From Bacteroides ndongoniae (GTDB lineage: Bacteria; Bacteroidota; Bacteroidia; Bacteroidales; Bacteroidaceae), in contig NZ_FNVV01000014.1 of assembly GCF_900108345.1 (NCBI RefSeq), forward strand, positions 1,969,664 through 2,033,663: a stretch of 64,000 nt of DNA. The letters run 5' to 3'. The notes beneath the pieces were generated by a model. The model searched no databases. It was not told the DNA's origin and was given only the letters and a program-made list of their open reading frames with translations. The position numbers and the translations under genes are program-made. Shown piece by piece: positions 1-8,804 of this stretch (position 1 is the first letter of the stretch; every line of letters starts with the position of its first letter).

Positions 1-2
1 TA

Positions 3-221
3 GCTCACGTCAACCGTTCGGCCGACAAACTGTTCGACCTGCAGGAATCTACCTACTGGAGTACGACGCCGGGCACAGCCTACCCGCACTCGGTAGTCAT
101 CGACCTTGGCGCCACCCACACCGTAAGCGGCATCCAGTACTTGCCTCGCATGGAGAGCGAAGTGCCGGGCGGCATTAAGGATTTCAAAGTTTACGTGAAG
201 AAAGAAACATTCAAATACTGA
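3..221 (+). CDS. C-terminal end of a discoidin (F5/8 type C) domain protein, 5' truncated by the window
   Basis: An open frame runs in from the window edge and stops at TGA 219-221, giving about 72 residues. It reads like the second half of a coagulation factor 5/8 type C (galactose-binding-like) domain: W-S-T-T-P-G-T near the start, V-V-I-D-L-G in the middle, then S-G-I-Q-Y-L-P and F-K-V-Y-V near the end. Such domains often close secreted Bacteroides glycosidases such as fucosidases and hexosaminidases, so the missing upstream part may be an enzyme, but this cannot be decided here. The frame continues to within three residues of a strong terminator region, with no further gene on this strand. 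Confidence 0.75.
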   Translation, partial: AHVNRSADKLFDLQESTYWSTTPGTAYPHSVVIDLGATHTVSGIQYLPRMESEVPGGIKDFKVYVKKETFKY

Positions 222-243
222 ATACTTCCCTAATAAAGACAGC

Positions 244-318
244 GAGTCCCCCAGAACACTTCTCCGATCAGCAGCATCTTGCCGCTACGTCAGAAGTTCT
301 GCGGGACTCTCTTTTTTT
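244..318 (+). terminator. Rho-independent terminator of the discoidin-domain gene
   Basis: Arms 244-262 and about 291-309 pair as GAGTCCC(C/G)CAGAAC..TTCT with a roughly 28-nt loop, followed by a T-rich run at 311-318. It lies 23 nt after the stop codon at 221. The remainder of the gap to 563 is AT-rich and shows no gene. Confidence 0.8.
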
Positions 319-563
319 CCTTTCCTTCATCCTGCCGTCGCTTGAAAATTCCCCATATCTTATCCGTTGTTAGCTCTGTTTTCTGTTTCATATTGCTTTA
401 ACCTGATCAAACTATCAGTTTATTGCGAATAAACAGACTGTTTATTTCTGATAAGCGACAGCGTGCCTGTACATTCCTCCTAGCATTCAAGCAGTAAAAA
501 GATACAGAAACTTCATTATTACCTCCTTCCATCGCAGCAAACCATTATATATATGAAAACAGG

Positions 564-599
564 AAAGGTGCACTCTCCATTACAGGAAAGTACACCTTT
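564..599 (-). terminator. Terminator of the metallophosphatase gene
   Basis: A 15-bp arm pair (AAAGGTG..ACTTTCC with GGAGAGTGCACCTTT, two G-U type mismatches) surrounds a six-base loop. On the minus strand it is followed by a short T run. It lies about 40 nt beyond the stop of the minus-strand gene 641-1582. Confidence 0.7.
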
Positions 600-640
600 G
601 AAAGAAAAAGATTACACGAAAGAGATAAGTCAATCTTACA

Positions 641-1582
641 TCATTTGTTGCGCGTAACGGTATGCAACACTTTGCCCGTTTTGTCAATCATACGCAGTTC
701 AAGCGTCTTGGGCGTGGCCGAGATGATGGAGAATCCCGGTTCGGGGCTACAGAATACTGTACCTTCGATGGGGTTCACCTTACGGCTGAGCGAACCGCTG
801 GAGTTGGTCACATAGTCGATGTTGCTGCCATTGACACGCACATGCTGGAAGTTGTGGATGTGACCACATACATACATATCTACATGATGACGGCGCAGAA
901 TGGGGTCGACACGCTGCTGCATGTTCTGACGCTCGATTTCGTCTTTCGGCGTCTCGGCATAGATGGGATGGTGACCGACTACAATCACCCAGTCTTCTTT
1001 GGCTGCAGCTAAAACACCGTCCAGCCATTGCAATTGGTCATCAACGTTTTGCAGACAGGCATCGGGATACTTGTCGTTCTCCTGACGATACTTGTCGATG
1101 AGCGGAGTAGTATCTATCCATACTATACGCACAGTAGTACCTTCTTCGTTGAAAGCCTTGGTGTAGTAACGGGCAGGCATCGTCCAGCGACGGCTTACGC
1201 GAGCATAGTCGAGCACGGCCTGCGTATTGCCGCGGTATTCGTGATTACCACAAATGGGGAACCAGTCGATCATCAGTTCGGGATGGCTGTAGATAAGTTC
1301 GTAATTGGTCATCCACAAAGGGTCGTTCACCGAACGTACGCCTTCGAAGTGGTGTACGTCACCGGCAGCAATCACAAATTCAGGTCCCACTTCTTCGGCC
1401 ATCTCGCCCATCAGTTCGGCAATGGGTTTCTGGTCGTAGTAGCCGTTACGGCCCAGGTCGTTGGCTACATAGATGTTGAACTTATCGTCGTAAACCGAAT
1501 AGTCTATCTTGTTTTGGGCAATGGCCCACTGGCCCAACAGGGCAAGAGTAAACAGCAGAAATAGTTTCTTCATTTTCATCAT
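641..1582 (-). CDS. Secreted calcineurin-like metallophosphatase (purple acid phosphatase type)
   Basis: 313 residues with an N-terminal signal peptide (charged MMKMKK, hydrophobic stretch, A-I-A-Q cleavage region at about 22). The metallophosphoesterase motifs follow in the usual order: D-L-G near 43, G-D-V-H-H near 75, G-N-H-E near 112, G-H-H-P near 203 and C-G-H-I-H near 239. These ligate a binuclear metal centre that hydrolyses phosphomonoesters, so a periplasmic or surface phosphatase is expected. Its neighbour upstream (1797-4601) is a TonB receptor on the same strand; pairing of a receptor with a phosphatase suggests uptake of a phosphorylated compound, but that is inference. It has its own promoter at 1640-1647 and a terminator at 564-599. 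Confidence 0.85.
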   Translation of the reverse strand: MMKMKKLFLLFTLALLGQWAIAQNKIDYSVYDDKFNIYVANDLGRNGYYDQKPIAELMGEMAEEVGPEFVIAAGDVHHFEGVRSVNDPLWMTNYELIYSHPELMIDWFPICGNHEYRGNTQAVLDYARVSRRWTMPARYYTKAFNEEGTTVRIVWIDTTPLIDKYRQENDKYPDACLQNVDDQLQWLDGVLAAAKEDWVIVVGHHPIYAETPKDEIERQNMQQRVDPILRRHHVDMYVCGHIHNFQHVRVNGSNIDYVTNSSGSLSRKVNPIEGTVFCSPEPGFSIISATPKTLELRMIDKTGKVLHTVTRNK

Positions 1583-1639
1583 TTTGCTTTAAAGTTTATA
1601 ATTCTGGTTAAACACATTTTTTATCGCTTTTTGTTAGTG

Positions 1640-1647
1640 CAAAAATA
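1640..1647 (-). promoter_or_regulatory. -7 promoter element upstream of the metallophosphatase
   Basis: On the minus strand the sequence is TATTTTTG, a full match to the Bacteroides -7 consensus TAnnTTTG, about 58 nt before the start codon. No clear -33 TTTG was seen at the right spacing. Confidence 0.5.
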
Positions 1648-1796
1648 ATTCCATTTTTGGGAAGAATTCTGGATAATATCAGCTTAACGAGAAAGAAAGG
1701 GAATCGTGTCAAAGCACAGACACCTCCCCCCTCTTTCTTGAACTGCAATTATTTAACAAATGAGCGATATAGAGTCATCTTTCAATCTTATCTGAA

Positions 1797-4601
1797 TCAG
1801 AAATTGATTTTGAAACCGGCATTGACACGTACTCCATAGTATTCGGCCTGCATGGAGCGGTCGGAAGTTCCCTGATAGTAGCGCAAGGGCTGGTTCAGCA
1901 GATTGGTAGCTTCGGCATAGAAGGTAGTCTTCAGTTTCTTGCCAAAGGTGTAGCTGGCGTTCACGTCCAGGTAGTTCACCTTGTCGTAGTAGCGGTCGTA
2001 GAAGGCTTCCTCGCCTACTTCGTCGATGAAGTCGCTGGCAAAGTTATAGCTCAGACGGATGTTGAATCCTGCCTTGTCGAAGTAGAGCGAAGCGTTGGCC
2101 GTGTGCTCGGGCGAACCGGGCATGCGGAGGTCTTCGTTCTCACGGCCTTCGAAGTTGAAGTTCTTCACCTTACTGTAGGTATAGGTGTAGTTGCCGTAGA
2201 ATCCGATGCACTTCAGTGCGGGAGCTATGAAGCCGAAGTCGCGCTGATAAGCCAGTTCGATGCCCAGTACGTCAGCATCGCCGGCGTTGCGGGGTTGGGT
2301 CAGAACGTCATACGTATGATTGTTGTAAGTATAGTTGGTGATGCGCTGATCGACGATGAAGTCGTTGATCTTCTTGTAGAACAGACCTGCGCTGACCAGA
2401 CCTACACTTTTGAAGTAGTACTCGGCACTGAGGTCGAAGTTGTAGGACAGGGTCGGAGTCAGATTGGGGTTACCCATCTCCAGTTCGTTGTCACTGCTCT
2501 TCACCACTACGTTCGGAATCAGGTTGGAGTATTTGGGACGTGCAATGGTGTTGGTGAACGAGGCACGCAGCTTAAGGTCGTCGTTGACGTCGTACTTCAG
2601 CAGGATGGAGGGCAGGACGTTGATGTAGCTGTCGGTGTAGTCGCCCGTGGGGTCGAGGCTTTCCTTGATGCCCTGGTCTTTATCCTTTTCGGTATAGACC
2701 CATCCGCTGTATCTCAAGTGTGTATTTTCCAGACGTACACCGGCCATCAGGTTCCAGCGTTTGCCCAGCTGCTGGTCGAAGCGGATGTATCCGGCACTGA
2801 CGGTTTCGTGCGCCTTGAAGTTTCCGCCTTCTTCTTCCAGGTTTTCTTCGCCTTCGAACTTGCTGCTGTCACCGAAAGGCAGGCTGCCCAAGTATTCCTT
2901 GGTAAAGGCATCGCCCACTTTATAGCGGTCGCCGGCCATGTATCCGTCGCGATTCTGGTTCTTCAGGTTGGCCAGTGCTTCGGTCATGAATGTGCTTTCG
3001 TAGTCGCCTACGGGTTCGTAGTCGAAGAAAGTGATGTCTTTCTTCTTGTCCTTGTCAACGACTTTTGCTCCAAACTTCAGCTTGTTGGCATACTTTCCTT
3101 TGGCCATCGGCAACTCGAAGTTCAGGCTGAACTTCAGGTCTTTCTCCTTGATGTCTTCGAAGCTTTCGGTCAGTTCGTCCAACCCGTAATCGTCGGCGTT
3201 CATAATCAGATCGTCGGCATTCACAGCCGACATGTACGGACGGCGGATGTCGCTCCAGTCGGTATTCATGGCTACGCCTTCGCGGTTGAAGCCAATGTAT
3301 CGTTCGTTGGGACGTTTTTCACCGGCCTGTGCATAAGAGGCTTTCCAGTCCATCTTCAGCCGACCGAAGAGGTGTTCACCACCGAGGGTGAAGTCCATGG
3401 TGCGCTGTTGCTCCAGACGGGCATTGCGGTTGTCGGGCGTACCACCCTTGGTCTGATAGATGACTTCGTATTCGTTGGGTGTGTCGTCGTCCCACTTGTA
3501 GGTGACGCGGTAGCGGTTCTCCCAGTCGTTACGGTTGTTGAAGATTCCCTTGAAGTCTATCTTGTGGTTGGCATTAATTTCCCAGTCCAAAGCCAGCGAA
3601 TAACTCTGGCGTTCGCGGGTGACGTAGTACTGACGTATTTCGTATTCGTCGATGACCACATCGCCGTTGTCGTTCCGCTTGTAAGCCATCTCCACGTCGT
3701 CGCTGCCGGCAGGATTGTTCTGATAAGAAGCAGAAAGCATCAGTCCAAGCTTGTCGTTGAAGAAACGGTCGCCATAAGTAAAGCCCAGATTTAAGGCAGC
3801 CTTACCGCTCACCCAGTTGTAGCCGGTTCCGGCCGTAGCGGCAATGGTGCGTTTGTAGGGCGAGTTCTTGGTGACGAGGTTGATGCTGCCGCCGATGGCG
3901 TCGGCATCCATATCGGGAGTCACTACCTTGTTCACTTCGATGGTCTGAATCATGTCCGAAGGTATCAGGTCGAGCTGGACGTTGCGCGTGTCGCCCTCCG
4001 CCGAGGGGATGCGGTTGCCGTTGATAGTGACCGAGCTGAGGTCGGCACTCGTTCCGCGTACCTGTCCGAAGCGGGCCTCGCCCTGGTCGTACTGAACGTT
4101 GATGCCGCTGATGCGCTTCAGCGCGTCGCCGATGTTCGAGTCGGGAAACTTGCCCACCTGGTCGGCCGATACGACGTTGGTGATACCCAAACTGTTCTTC
4201 TGCGAACTCATGGCACGGCGTTGTCCGTGGAAGGCACCACCTACGACAACTTCCTGCAGTTCGACTCCTTCCTGCAGCACTACGTCCCGGTCTAAAGTCT
4301 TGCCTTCGGGAATGGTGATGTTCAGTTCTACCGGCGAATAGCCTACGTAGGTCACCTTGACAGTATAAGTTCCCGGGTCAAGGTTGGAGAATGTGTAGAA
4401 TCCGTTGACGTCGCTCGTCACACCTGTGTGCAGTTTCTCAATATAGACAGAAGCACCCGGAAGAATTTGTTTGGACGCATCGACGATACGGCCGCGAATG
4501 GTCCCTTGTTTCGTTTCATTTGCTTTTCCGTCAGCCCAACTCACGTTGCTGACGCCCATAAACATAAATAAAAATAAGCACGCTTTTACAATCTGTTTCA
4601 T
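1797..4601 (-). CDS. TonB-dependent outer-membrane receptor with carboxypeptidase-regulatory-like N-terminal domain
   Basis: About 934 residues from the ATG at 4601; the longer frame from 4670 is not used because a signal peptide begins at MKQIVKACLFLF and a promoter lies inside the extension. After the signal peptide comes a CarboxypepD_reg-like domain (about 30-115, with G-R-I-V-D and G-F-Y-T-F). The plug follows, with D-S-N-I-G-D-A-L-K-R-I-S-G-I and V-R-G, then a large beta-barrel ending in the aromatic C-terminus G-F-K-I-N-F. The plug style resembles the catecholate/Caulobacter-type receptors rather than SusC, and no SusD follows. Ligand unknown; the adjacent phosphatase hints at a phosphorylated substrate. 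Confidence 0.85.
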   Translation of the reverse strand: MKQIVKACLFLFMFMGVSNVSWADGKANETKQGTIRGRIVDASKQILPGASVYIEKLHTGVTSDVNGFYTFSNLDPGTYTVKVTYVGYSPVELNITIPEGKTLDRDVVLQEGVELQEVVVGGAFHGQRRAMSSQKNSLGITNVVSADQVGKFPDSNIGDALKRISGINVQYDQGEARFGQVRGTSADLSSVTINGNRIPSAEGDTRNVQLDLIPSDMIQTIEVNKVVTPDMDADAIGGSINLVTKNSPYKRTIAATAGTGYNWVSGKAALNLGFTYGDRFFNDKLGLMLSASYQNNPAGSDDVEMAYKRNDNGDVVIDEYEIRQYYVTRERQSYSLALDWEINANHKIDFKGIFNNRNDWENRYRVTYKWDDDTPNEYEVIYQTKGGTPDNRNARLEQQRTMDFTLGGEHLFGRLKMDWKASYAQAGEKRPNERYIGFNREGVAMNTDWSDIRRPYMSAVNADDLIMNADDYGLDELTESFEDIKEKDLKFSLNFELPMAKGKYANKLKFGAKVVDKDKKKDITFFDYEPVGDYESTFMTEALANLKNQNRDGYMAGDRYKVGDAFTKEYLGSLPFGDSSKFEGEENLEEEGGNFKAHETVSAGYIRFDQQLGKRWNLMAGVRLENTHLRYSGWVYTEKDKDQGIKESLDPTGDYTDSYINVLPSILLKYDVNDDLKLRASFTNTIARPKYSNLIPNVVVKSSDNELEMGNPNLTPTLSYNFDLSAEYYFKSVGLVSAGLFYKKINDFIVDQRITNYTYNNHTYDVLTQPRNAGDADVLGIELAYQRDFGFIAPALKCIGFYGNYTYTYSKVKNFNFEGRENEDLRMPGSPEHTANASLYFDKAGFNIRLSYNFASDFIDEVGEEAFYDRYYDKVNYLDVNASYTFGKKLKTTFYAEATNLLNQPLRYYQGTSDRSMQAEYYGVRVNAGFKINF

Positions 4602-4629
4602 ACTTGTTTTCGCTGTTAATATTTTGCCG

Positions 4630-4637
4630 CAAAAGTA
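4630..4637 (-). promoter_or_regulatory. -7 promoter element of the TonB receptor gene
   Basis: Minus-strand TACTTTTG is a perfect match to TAnnTTTG, 28 nt upstream of the chosen start at 4601. This supports the shorter start. The -33 box is not convincing. Confidence 0.55.
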
Positions 4638-4773
4638 GAGGGACTCCGTTACGTGCATCTTGCGAAACATTGAAGATAAGGTAACAAATATATGACAAAA
4701 ACGTTACAGACAATCCAGCCGGAGAAGATGCACGAACCTGCGATTTCCTCCCCTTCGGGAAGAGGTCCTATAC

Positions 4774-4905
4774 GGCTCGTGAGAGACACTTGTACGGCTT
4801 GTGAGAGGCACTTGTATGGCTCGCGAGAGACACTTGTACGGCTCGTGAGAGACACTTGCACGGCTCGCGAGCAACACTTGCACGGCTCGCGAGCAACACT
4901 TGTGT
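4774..4905. repeat. 22-bp tandem repeat array A, six units
   Basis: Six consecutive 22-bp units begin at 4774, 4796, 4818, 4840, 4862 and 4884, each close to GGCTCGCGAGCAACACTTGT followed by AC. The core GGCTCGCGAGC is nearly self-complementary. Variation is mostly C/T exchange inside the core and GAGAG versus GAGCA after it. Because 22 is not a multiple of three, frames through it are not conserved and the apparent reading frames here are not genes. It lies in the 552-nt gap between the end of the GH43_24-like gene and the TonB receptor, outside the PUL terminator. Confidence 0.95.
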
Positions 4906-4930
4906 CGAACAAAGGGAGAAAAAAGGGCAT

Positions 4931-4969
4931 AAAAAAAGGCCGTCTCAACCCCTCGCGGGAGAGACAGCC
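4931..4969 (-). terminator. Terminator at the distal end of the PUL
   Basis: On the minus strand GGCTGTCTC (4969-4961) pairs with GAGACGGCC (4946-4938), followed by seven T (4937-4931). The GGCTGTCTC/GAGACAGCC form is typical of Bacteroides terminators. It lies about 185 nt after the stop of the last PUL gene; the stretch between it and 5153 is AT-rich with no gene seen. Confidence 0.8.
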
Positions 4970-5153
4970 CTGCCTTAGTTAAAAATACCTATTAAAAACG
5001 ATTACTTAAAACTAACAGTCTTTTTCCTTATCACTAATTCCTATATGAAATACAATCTTAACTATACAGTATTAATGTCTTTAGACTATGCAAATATACA
5101 TATACTATTCATTCGAAAGTAGCATAAATCGGTCAGATTATGGCAAAAATCAT

Positions 5154-6293
5154 TCAAAATTGCAAATTCCAACGATCTTTCCACTCAATTACAGGCATTC
5201 CGGCCTCGTTGAAGCGAATCGGCAACCAGATGTAAGCAGAATACATCAGACTCTTCGGTTTCCATACATCGGCCATGAAAATATACTGTCCTTCGCCTAC
5301 CGGCAACACGAAAGTACTCTGTCCGCCGAAGGTTTTCTCTGCATCCGGACCCACCATCGGACTGGGATGCTGCGTCCACGGTCCCCAGATGGAAGTGGCC
5401 GAAAACATACGCGCCTCGTTCGGATCCCAACCCGTACAGCCCGAAGTAATCATCCAATACAGGCCATCGTGCTTGAAGATGGCAGGCGCCTCGTTGTGTC
5501 CGCCGGGGAAGATACGGATATACCGACCCGTATGTCCTTGGTAGTCGTCTGTCAATTCGGCTATCTGCAAAGTCAGGTTCTCCTCGGACGAATAGATGTG
5601 ATACGCCTTTCCGTCGTCATCGACAAAAAGAGTCATGTCGCGCGACATTTGTCCGCCAGCCAGGTCGCGCTTCACAAACAGTCCTTTGTTCACGGCCTCG
5701 CGCCAGCGGGGTGTCCACCATTCTTTATATTCGTCCATGTTCCATTCCGTCGCACGTTCTTCGTCTGTCATGTTTTCCGGATAGATGCCGGGATTCACAC
5801 GGCCGGAACCGACGTAGCGATATGGTCCCGCAGGCGTATCGCTGACAGCCAGTGCGGCACGGGCAGCCTCGTAACCTTTTCCTTTCAGTTCAAGGTGGAA
5901 CCACATGACAAACTTCTTCGTACGCGCATTGTATATCACCTTGGGACGCTCCATGATGCAACCCACCTCGATGTCGTCGCCTGCCTTGTCGGAAACAGCA
6001 AGAGCTACGCCTTCGTACTTCCAGTGACACAAATCATCGGACGAATAGCAGTTCACGCCCACTTTGGTCGAGAATCCTTCGTCCGGCCGGTGTTCGCCAA
6101 ACCAATAATATTTTCCCTCGTAATAGAGAACCCCGCCGCCATGAGCGTTAATATAGGTTCCGTCCACATCGTTCCAAACTCCGGCAGGCACAATGGTGCC
6201 GCCTGCTGCGTCGGCTTTGCCGTTTTTTGTGTGAGCGCAGCTGCCCAGCAGGCAGGCCAGCAACATCCATACGGATAACAGATACTTCTTCAT
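5154..6293 (-). CDS. Exo-beta-1,3-galactanase-like glycoside hydrolase (GH43, subfamily 24 type), lipoprotein
   Basis: About 379 residues starting at 6293, where MKKYLLSVW leads to a lipobox L-L-G-S-C; the seven residues upstream of it are not needed. The five-bladed propeller opens with I-N-A-H-G-G-G-V-L-Y-Y and Y-Y-W-F-G-E-H, as in exo-beta-1,3-galactanases of GH43_24, and closes with F-M-A-D-V-W-K-P and Y-I-W-L-P. This subfamily lacks the usual GH43 Asp base; a Gln serves instead in the fungal enzyme Pc1,3Gal43A, and a Gln is present here in F-G-G-Q-S-T-F. Expected role is to release galactose, with or without its 6-linked side chains, from the beta-1,3-galactan backbone. It is the last gene of the PUL and has its own promoter. 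Confidence 0.8.
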   Translation of the reverse strand: MKKYLLSVWMLLACLLGSCAHTKNGKADAAGGTIVPAGVWNDVDGTYINAHGGGVLYYEGKYYWFGEHRPDEGFSTKVGVNCYSSDDLCHWKYEGVALAVSDKAGDDIEVGCIMERPKVIYNARTKKFVMWFHLELKGKGYEAARAALAVSDTPAGPYRYVGSGRVNPGIYPENMTDEERATEWNMDEYKEWWTPRWREAVNKGLFVKRDLAGGQMSRDMTLFVDDDGKAYHIYSSEENLTLQIAELTDDYQGHTGRYIRIFPGGHNEAPAIFKHDGLYWMITSGCTGWDPNEARMFSATSIWGPWTQHPSPMVGPDAEKTFGGQSTFVLPVGEGQYIFMADVWKPKSLMYSAYIWLPIRFNEAGMPVIEWKDRWNLQF

Positions 6294-6346
6294 AAGCACT
6301 TCAGTCTTTGTCATTCAGTTTCTTTATGTTTTTCAATAACCATGGA

Positions 6347-6354
6347 CAAAGTTA
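6347..6354 (-). promoter_or_regulatory. -7 promoter element upstream of the GH43_24-like gene
   Basis: Minus-strand TAACTTTG matches TAnnTTTG exactly, about 54 nt before the start at 6293 and inside the 117-nt gap after the peptidase gene. No good -33 box seen. Confidence 0.5.
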
Positions 6355-6410
6355 GCTGTAAATGCCTTATTTCGAGGTATAGGATTGTGTCATAAATACG
6401 AAGAAATGTT

Positions 6411-8654
6411 TCAAAGTTCGTCCCACGCAGGCGGATTTACCTTGAGCAGGTTCCTTACAAAGAAATCGTAACGTTTGTGCTCGCCGAAATCCTCGCCCAT
6501 CGTATGTCGTGCTCCGGGAATGACAACCAGTTCAAAGTCTTTGTTCGCCTTGATCAGCGCATTCACCACCTGCATGGTCGAAGCCGGATCTACGTTGTCG
6601 TCCATCTCGCCCACTACTAGCATCAGCGGACGGGTCAACAGGTGGGCATTCTCAACGTTTGAGCCTTCCCGATACTGTTCGCCTACAGGATAGCCCAGCC
6701 ACAGTTCGTTCCACCAGATTTTATCCATGCGGTTATCGTGGCAGCCACAGGCCGAGTAAGCGGCTTTATAGAACTCCGGATGGAACAGTACAGCCGTCAT
6801 CGACTCCTGTCCACCGGCCGAACAGCCATAGATGCCCACGCGATCGATGTCCATATAAGGATACTTTGCGGCAGCAGCCTTTATCCAAGCTATGTGATCG
6901 GGCAGTCCGGCATCCTTCAGGTTCTTGTAGCAGACGTTTTCGAAGCTGCGTGAACGGAACGAAGTACCCATACCGTCCACCATCACCACAATGAAACCCA
7001 ATTCGGCAATCGAGGTCATGTACCAGTTGTAGGGAGTAAATGTCTTGGGCACATACTGGCTGCCCGGTCCCTGATAGATGTATTCCAGTACCGGATATTT
7101 CTTATTGGGGTCGAAGTTCGTAGGTCGGATGATAATGCCCCACATGTCGGTCTTTCCGTCACGTCCCTTTGCCGTAAACACTTCTGGAGCCTTCCAGCCC
7201 TCAGCAACAAGACGGCTGATGTCGGCCTGTTCGAGCGGCATCACTACACGACCGTCGGCTGCACTACGCAACACAGCCACCGGAGCTTTATCTACCATCG
7301 AATACACATCAACCAGGTAGCGCATATCGTCCGAGAACCAGGCCTGATGCATTCCCTCGTCGGGTGTCAGGCAAGTCAGTCCTGTACCATCGAAACCGAT
7401 GCGATAATAGCGTATCAGATAGGGGTCTTCGTCGGGCTGTACACCGTTGGCCGAAAAATAAATCTGACGGTTTGCCTCGTCCACCCGCACTACCTGGCGA
7501 ACATACCATTCGCCTTTCGTTATCTGGTTGACAACTTTTCCCGTTGTACGGTCGTACATGTACAGGTGATTCCAGTTGTCCCGCTCGCTTGCCCAAATGA
7601 TGTGTTTGCCATCCTGCAAGTCATAACGGTAGCGCAAGGGATAATTCACGTACTTCTCACTGGTTTCCTCAATTAGCGGACGCACTTTTCCAGTTTCGGC
7701 CGAAAGCTCCAACACGCGATACACCTGATGTCCACGCTGATTATACTCAAAAGTCACTGCCCGGCTGTCATTGTCCCACTGCGGTCCCCACAAGTCGTAC
7801 TGGCGATCGAACAGTTCGGTCGAAGGCTGTATGACCTTCCCAGTTTCCACTTCGTAGATACAAGGCACCTTGAAAGGCAGTTCGTCGCCGGGTTTGGCAT
7901 ACTCCTGTTTATGCAAACGGGGTTGCAACTGGTCCTTAGGTGATGATTCTACGTAGTAAACGTAGCGTTTCTCCACAGGCCGTATCTTGCAGGCAGCCAC
8001 CTTCTTGCTGTCGGGCGACCAGCGAATGTAGGCTGAATAATAATTGCCCAGCGTTCCGTCTATACTAAGCTGACGTTCCTTTCCGGTGGCCTGTTCTTTT
8101 ACATATATATTATGGTTCTTGATGAAAGCAGTATACTTACCATCCGGCGATACTACCGGAGCAGCCGTTTTCTCATCGTCTACCTCCATCCAGTGACGCT
8201 GTTTGCCCGGCGCAGGCACAGCCCCTTGGTCCGTCAGACGATTCTTCCGCACAGCATACATCCACTTGTGTCCGGCAAAAGCAAACCGAAGCGTATCCAG
8301 TCCACTGTTTACCGAAAGCCGTTCCAGCGAAAGAGCAGTCGATTCGACTTTCTGCCCGGAAGAAGCAGAAAGAGCTTCGGCCAGCCGTTTATGGTCGAAT
8401 AAATCTTTACGCGAGCTTTTATCGGCATTTACCAGAACATATATACGTCCTTCAGGCGTACGACGCACATACCAGAAACTGTGAGTCCCGTCTATCCAGC
8501 TGGGAACCACGTTGGAGTAATACACTTTGTTAGCACTATATTTCTCCCTCAACGAATAGGCACGGCGATAGTCCTCAGCCGTACCCTGTGCCAGAGCTGT
8601 GCCGCAACAGCACATCACCCCGAGCAACCATAAAATTAATCGAAATAACTTCAT
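6411..8654 (-). CDS. S9 family serine peptidase (DPP IV-type propeller plus alpha/beta hydrolase), secreted
   Basis: About 747 residues from the ATG at 8654, where a signal peptide (MKLFRLILWLLGV..A-L-A-Q) begins; the 22-residue extension lies in a terminator hairpin region. Residues about 60-480 form a DPPIV-type beta-propeller (W-S-P-D-S-K, S-P-D-G-K). The C-terminal 250 residues are a prolyl oligopeptidase domain with nucleophile elbow G-C-S-A-G-G, acid in M-D-D-N-V-D-P and histidine in G-A-R-H-T-M-G. The family usually removes dipeptides after proline, but I could not find the Glu-Glu anchor motif of true DPP IV in the propeller, so specificity is open. Location in an arabinogalactan PUL suggests action on the Pro/Hyp-rich core of AGPs (inference). 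Confidence 0.85.
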   Translation of the reverse strand: MKLFRLILWLLGVMCCCGTALAQGTAEDYRRAYSLREKYSANKVYYSNVVPSWIDGTHSFWYVRRTPEGRIYVLVNADKSSRKDLFDHKRLAEALSASSGQKVESTALSLERLSVNSGLDTLRFAFAGHKWMYAVRKNRLTDQGAVPAPGKQRHWMEVDDEKTAAPVVSPDGKYTAFIKNHNIYVKEQATGKERQLSIDGTLGNYYSAYIRWSPDSKKVAACKIRPVEKRYVYYVESSPKDQLQPRLHKQEYAKPGDELPFKVPCIYEVETGKVIQPSTELFDRQYDLWGPQWDNDSRAVTFEYNQRGHQVYRVLELSAETGKVRPLIEETSEKYVNYPLRYRYDLQDGKHIIWASERDNWNHLYMYDRTTGKVVNQITKGEWYVRQVVRVDEANRQIYFSANGVQPDEDPYLIRYYRIGFDGTGLTCLTPDEGMHQAWFSDDMRYLVDVYSMVDKAPVAVLRSAADGRVVMPLEQADISRLVAEGWKAPEVFTAKGRDGKTDMWGIIIRPTNFDPNKKYPVLEYIYQGPGSQYVPKTFTPYNWYMTSIAELGFIVVMVDGMGTSFRSRSFENVCYKNLKDAGLPDHIAWIKAAAAKYPYMDIDRVGIYGCSAGGQESMTAVLFHPEFYKAAYSACGCHDNRMDKIWWNELWLGYPVGEQYREGSNVENAHLLTRPLMLVVGEMDDNVDPASTMQVVNALIKANKDFELVVIPGARHTMGEDFGEHKRYDFFVRNLLKVNPPAWDEL

Positions 8655-8673
8655 AGAAAGATACGTTATACAT

Positions 8674-8753
8674 AAAAAAGAGGCACGGATGTTACGGAAT
8701 GCCACAGAAGTATCAATCAACCATTCTGTGAAATGCCGTATGATCCGTGCCTC
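8674..8753 (-). terminator. Long-stem terminator after the GH2 gene
   Basis: GAGGCACGGAT (8680-8690) pairs perfectly with ATCCGTGCCTC (8743-8753), and inner parts (CGG..AT, ACAGAA/TTCTGT) extend the stem. Six T follow on the minus strand. It separates GH2 from the S9 peptidase gene. Confidence 0.85.
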
Positions 8754-8804
8754 AAACTATACGTTAACAGGTGATACGATCTTATTCTGTATCAGAGTCT
8801 GCTA

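Noticed and set aside
2103..3794. 563-residue frame on the plus strand opposite the TonB receptor
   Set aside because: It is antisense to a gene with clear domains, lacks family motifs, and reflects codon bias of the minus-strand gene; the same applies to the long antisense frames opposite the GH2, GH51, GH97 and GH105 genes.
4774..4905. CRISPR array
   Set aside because: Units are directly adjacent with no unique spacers of constant length, and no cas genes are present in the window.
4649..4982. Open frames through repeat array A on both strands
   Set aside because: They consist of translated 22-bp repeats with a 22-residue period and lack ribosome sites or domain similarity; the same occurs at arrays C and D.
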